Part shown: positions 6,849 to 9,139 of the stretch, piece by piece
How the letters are laid out: each line of letters begins with the position of its first letter
Position numbering within the stretch: position 1 is the first letter of the stretch
NCBI GenBank assembly: GCA_033761835.1
Contig: JANRME010000277.1
Location: 1-9,139 of the forward strand
Origin: JADJNW01 sp033761835
GTDB lineage: Bacteria > Bacteroidota > Bacteroidia > Chitinophagales > Saprospiraceae
DNA length: 9,139 bases
Direction of reading: 5' to 3'
Notes under the pieces: generated by a model
Database searches by the model: none
The model's input: the letters and a program-made list of their open reading frames with translations, nothing else
What the model was told of the DNA's origin: nothing
Program-made: the position numbers and the translations under genes

Positions 6849-8057
6849 ATGACCGAAACTATGAAAATCGCAAGACTAATCGAAGTGGTACTCCGGGACC
6901 CAAAATTGAAACCTACACTTCGCGCCATCGCGCAAAAAGTATTTGACGGAGAACGAATTACAGAAAAGGAAGGGTTATTGCTTTTTGAAGAAGGCGAATT
7001 AGGTTATCTTGGTTCGTTGGCAAATTATATCCGCGAAAAGCGACATGGGCACCGCACTTACTTCAATCGCAATTTTCATATCGAGCCGACCAATGTGTGC
7101 ATTTACACTTGCAAATTCTGTTCTTACTCTCGCCTGATCAAGCAGCGCTCGGAAGGTTGGGAATATACAATGGACGATATGATGAATATTATTAAGCAAT
7201 ATGATGGTCAACCTGTGACGGAAGTGCATATTGTTGGAGGCGTATTGCCGCAATATGATTTGCCATTTTACACCGATTTTTTCAGGAAAATCAAGCAGCA
7301 TCGACCCGAATTACACGTGAAAGCGCTTACTCCGGTGGAATATCATTATATATTTAAAAAAGCTAAAGTGAGTTATGAAGAAGGAATGCGGATGATTAAA
7401 GAATCCGGCGTAGATTCATTACCTGGTGGGGGTGCGGAGATTTTTCATCCTGAAATCCGCGAGCAAATTGCGGGCGACAAATGTACCGGTGAGCAATGGC
7501 TGCGCATTCATGAAATTTGGCACGAATTGGGGATGCGCTCTAATGCGACCATGCTTTACGGGCATATCGAGCGCTACGAGCACCGCATCCATCACCTGGA
7601 GCAATTGCGTCAATTGCAAGATAAAACCCTTGGTTTTCAGACATTTATACCTTTGAAATTTCGCAACCAGGATAATGAGATGTCGCATCTGTCAGAGATT
7701 TCTGTTATTGAAGATTTGCGCAATTACGCGATCAGCCGTATATATCTTGATAATTTTGATCATATAAAAGCCTATTGGCCAATGATTGGTCGGAATATAG
7801 CACAACTATCTTTATCCTTTGGGGTGGATGATATCGATGGCACGATTGATGATACGACCAAGATTTATTCGATGGCAGGCTCAGAAGAACAAAATCCGGC
7901 GTTGAGCACCCAAGAATTGGTAAACATGATTCGTCGTGTGGGCCGCCAGCCGATTGAGCGCGATACATTATATAATATAGTGACAGATTTTACAAATGTT
8001 GAATTTGAAGAAGATAAGCAGTTTCGGGGATATTATGATTTACCTGTCGTGAATTGA
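6849..8057 (+). CDS. mqnE: Aminofutalosine synthase (radical SAM)
   Basis: MqnE is a cytoplasmic radical SAM enzyme. It joins a 5'-deoxyadenosyl radical from SAM to 3-[(1-carboxyvinyl)oxy]benzoate, forming 6-amino-6-deoxyfutalosine in the futalosine route to menaquinone. The [4Fe-4S] motif CIYTCKFC supplies C84, C88 and C91. MqnE-like signatures follow: EVHIVGGVLPQ, DSLPGGGAEIFHPEIREQI, SNATMLYGHIE, FIPLKFRNQDNEMSH, and the ending DDIDGTIDDTTKIYSMAGSEE with PIERDTLYN. Length (402) is slightly above the usual 370-390. ATG 6849 is used; ATG 6861 (MKIARL) is an equally possible start and would explain part of the excess. No strong Shine-Dalgarno sequence precedes either. The related cyclase MqnC shares the radical SAM core, but the long IEPTNVCIYTCKFCSYSR and RNQDNEMSH blocks fit MqnE better. 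It is first in a plus-strand cluster with a histidine phosphatase and mqnA. Confidence 0.95.
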   Translation: MTETMKIARLIEVVLRDPKLKPTLRAIAQKVFDGERITEKEGLLLFEEGELGYLGSLANYIREKRHGHRTYFNRNFHIEPTNVCIYTCKFCSYSRLIKQRSEGWEYTMDDMMNIIKQYDGQPVTEVHIVGGVLPQYDLPFYTDFFRKIKQHRPELHVKALTPVEYHYIFKKAKVSYEEGMRMIKESGVDSLPGGGAEIFHPEIREQIAGDKCTGEQWLRIHEIWHELGMRSNATMLYGHIERYEHRIHHLEQLRQLQDKTLGFQTFIPLKFRNQDNEMSHLSEISVIEDLRNYAISRIYLDNFDHIKAYWPMIGRNIAQLSLSFGVDDIDGTIDDTTKIYSMAGSEEQNPALSTQELVNMIRRVGRQPIERDTLYNIVTDFTNVEFEEDKQFRGYYDLPVVN

Positions 8058-8085
8058 AGTACGAAGTACGATTTACGAAGTACGT
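8058..8085. repeat. 7-bp tandem repeat array after mqnE
   Basis: Immediately after the mqnE stop codon come four consecutive heptamers: AGTACGA (8058-8064), AGTACGA (8065-8071), TTTACGA (8072-8078) and AGTACGT (8079-8085). The same stretch can be read as an 11-bp direct repeat TACGAAGTACG at 8060-8070 and 8074-8084. Short heptamer arrays of this kind occur in intergenic spaces of some Bacteroidota; the role here is unknown. The remaining 38 bp to the next gene contain AAGGAA (8108-8113), a plausible ribosome binding site. Confidence 0.85.
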
Positions 8086-8123
8086 TTGTTATAAAACGAA
8101 GGTAAACAAGGAACAATGAAACT

Positions 8124-8753
8124 ATGAAGAAATTAATATATATCGTACGACACGGAGAAACCGATCTCAATCGCAAAGGCATTGTACAAGGAAGTGGCGT
8201 GGATTCGAGCCTGAATGAGTTGGGAAGGCAGCAGGCGCGGGCGTTTTATGAATTTTACAAAGAAATTCCATTTGAAGCAGTGTTGACTTCAAAGCTTCGC
8301 CGAACGCACGAAACGATGCAATATTTTATTGAAACTGGCTTACCCTGGGAGCAATTTTCAGAAATTAATGAAATGAATTGGGGGCATCATGAAGGAAAGC
8401 TCAGCACACCCGAAATGCACGAAGAATATAAATTGGTGAAAGAAGCATGGGGGCGCGGTGATTATAGCGCCAAACTTGATGGCGGCGAAAGCGCAGCAGC
8501 ATTGGGCGCAAGGTTGTCCGATTTTATTGAACATTTGCGGCAGCGCACCGAGCAATATTTACTTGTATGCTCGCATGGGCGTGCGATGTGCGCATTGGTT
8601 ACGCTTTTGCAAAATTTGCCTTTGAAAGAGATGAACCGCTTTATTCATCATAATACAGGGCTTTGGAAAACGCATTACGATGGAATGATTTTTCAATTTG
8701 AACTGGAAAATGATATTCAGCATCTGGAAGCAATTTTGAATGTTAAATCATGA
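8124..8753 (+). CDS. Histidine phosphatase family protein (phosphoglycerate mutase-like)
   Basis: This 209-residue protein belongs to the branch 1 histidine phosphatase superfamily, which forms a phosphohistidine intermediate. The catalytic RHG motif is at 9-11 (VRHGETD, nucleophile H10). The second conserved arginine is R60 in SKLRRTHET. The general acid/base is likely E83 in INEMNWGHHEG. GGES lies at 120-123, and the second catalytic histidine is H151 in VCSHGRAM. All core residues appear intact, so it should be an active phosphatase or mutase. Members include cofactor-dependent phosphoglycerate mutases, alpha-ribazole phosphatases (CobC) and broad phosphatases, and the short length favours a phosphatase. 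It lies 66 bp after mqnE and 7 bp before mqnA, so it is probably co-transcribed with menaquinone genes, although the pathway has no known phosphatase step. AAGGAA at 8108-8113 is a reasonable ribosome binding site. Substrate is not identifiable from sequence. Confidence 0.92.
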   Translation: MKKLIYIVRHGETDLNRKGIVQGSGVDSSLNELGRQQARAFYEFYKEIPFEAVLTSKLRRTHETMQYFIETGLPWEQFSEINEMNWGHHEGKLSTPEMHEEYKLVKEAWGRGDYSAKLDGGESAAALGARLSDFIEHLRQRTEQYLLVCSHGRAMCALVTLLQNLPLKEMNRFIHHNTGLWKTHYDGMIFQFELENDIQHLEAILNVKS

Positions 8754-8768
8754 ATGCTAAATGATCAA
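8741..8768. repeat. Imperfect 14-bp tandem repeat across the phosphatase stop and mqnA start
   Basis: TGTTAAATCATGAA (8741-8754) is followed directly by TGCTAAATGATCAA (8755-8768), agreeing at 11 of 14 positions. Each unit is itself close to two heptamers. The first copy holds the phosphatase TGA (8751-8753) and the second holds the mqnA ATG (8761-8763). It may be a decayed heptamer array like the one at 8058-8085, or chance in AT-rich sequence. Confidence 0.5.
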
Positions 8769-9139
8769 TCGAAAATATAAATTAACAGCAGTTAGTTACC
8801 TGAATACCAAACCTTTATTATACGGTATTTTCAAAAATAAAATAGCCGATCAGATCGAATTACAACTCGATATGCCTTCAGTTTGTGCCCAAAAACTGAA
8901 AGATGGCCGCGCCGACATCGGTTTGGTGCCGGTTGCGGTGATCCCGGAATTAAAAACGCCACATATTATTTCGGATTATTGTATCGGCACGGTAGGTGCG
9001 GTGAAAACGGTTTGCTTATATGGGGAACGTCCAATCGAAGAATGGAATGCATTATACCTTGACTATCAATCGCGTACCTCGGTAGAATTAACAAAATTAT
9101 TGCTCAAAGAATACTGGAAATTAGACATTTTGACGCTAC
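8761..9139 (+). CDS. mqnA: Chorismate dehydratase, C-terminal half beyond window edge
   Basis: MqnA dehydrates chorismate to 3-[(1-carboxyvinyl)oxy]benzoate, the first step of the futalosine menaquinone pathway and the substrate of MqnE. I translated it by hand; 126 codons are visible of a usual 250-280. It has the periplasmic-binding-protein-like fold of the MqnA/MqnD family. The N-terminal signature VSYLNTKPLLYG (11-22) distinguishes MqnA from MqnD, and GRADIGLVPVAVIPEL (49-64) and SDYCIGTVGAVKTVCLYG (71-88) match the usual substrate-cleft strands. ATG 8761-8763 is chosen because it puts the SYLNTKP block near residue 12, as in the family. An ATG at 8754 is in another frame and stops after eight codons. 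It follows the phosphatase by 7 bp, implying translation from a shared transcript. No Shine-Dalgarno sequence is evident. Confidence 0.93.
   Translation, partial: MINRKYKLTAVSYLNTKPLLYGIFKNKIADQIELQLDMPSVCAQKLKDGRADIGLVPVAVIPELKTPHIISDYCIGTVGAVKTVCLYGERPIEEWNALYLDYQSRTSVELTKLLLKEYWKLDILTL

Noticed and set aside
6731..6928. Minus-strand 65-codon frame at the mqnE start
   Set aside because: It overlaps the divergent promoter region and the mqnE N-terminus, and shows no motif. It is better explained as a shadow.
6849..8057. Radical SAM enzyme as MqnC (cyclic dehypoxanthine futalosine synthase)
   Set aside because: The iron-sulfur motif context and the FRNQDNEMSH and DGTIDDTTKIYSMAGSEE blocks fit MqnE better than MqnC.
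8116..8127. Mini-frame ATG AAA CTA TGA overlapping the phosphatase ATG
   Set aside because: At three codons it could in principle be a translational coupler, but such ATG-TGA overlaps arise readily by chance and nothing supports a regulatory role.
1..9139. CRISPR array, tRNA, rRNA, insertion sequence or phage genes
   Set aside because: No evenly spaced long repeats, cloverleaf-like segments, transposase motifs or terminal inverted repeats were seen on either strand.

Overview
The window looks like a chromosomal segment of a Bacteroidota bacterium. No 16S or other marker is present, so this rests on gene content and style: a futalosine-pathway menaquinone locus of the Bacteroidota type, a very large exported TolB/PD40-amidohydrolase protein, starts that mostly lack a Shine-Dalgarno sequence, and a few TAnnTTTG-like promoter elements. 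An aerobic lineage such as the Saprospiria, Chitinophagia or Cytophagia is plausible but not proven. No rRNA, tRNA, insertion sequence, CRISPR array or phage gene was seen.

Layout. Positions 1-6717 hold five genes, all on the minus strand. In transcription order they are a class I SAM methyltransferase (6717-6043), a LacA/Maa-type sugar O-acetyltransferase (6011-5439), a family 2 glycosyltransferase (5377-4484), the exported PD40-amidohydrolase (4422-1165) and the N-terminal two thirds of an FAD-dependent glycerol-3-phosphate dehydrogenase (GTG start at 1070, running off the left edge). A 131-bp divergent region (6718-6848) separates them from a plus-strand cluster: mqnE (6849-8057), a histidine phosphatase (8124-8753) and the first half of mqnA (8761 to the right edge).

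How the genes work together. MqnA makes 3-[(1-carboxyvinyl)oxy]benzoate from chorismate, and MqnE condenses it with a SAM-derived radical to give aminofutalosine. These are the first two committed steps of futalosine-route menaquinone synthesis. The histidine phosphatase between them has no assigned step in that pathway and is the most interesting contextual puzzle here. GlpD would pass electrons from glycerol-3-phosphate to the menaquinone pool, but it lies too far away and on the other strand to argue for co-regulation. The glycosyltransferase and acetyltransferase could act on a surface glycan, with the methyltransferase possibly in the same transcript; no wider polysaccharide cluster is visible.

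No clearly new defence or mobile system was found. Points worth a second look are the phosphatase inside the mqn cluster, the apparently non-canonical metal ligands of the amidohydrolase, 7-bp and 14-bp tandem repeats in the mqn intergenic spaces, a 12-bp in-frame duplication in the glycosyltransferase, and a small palindrome in the divergent promoter region.
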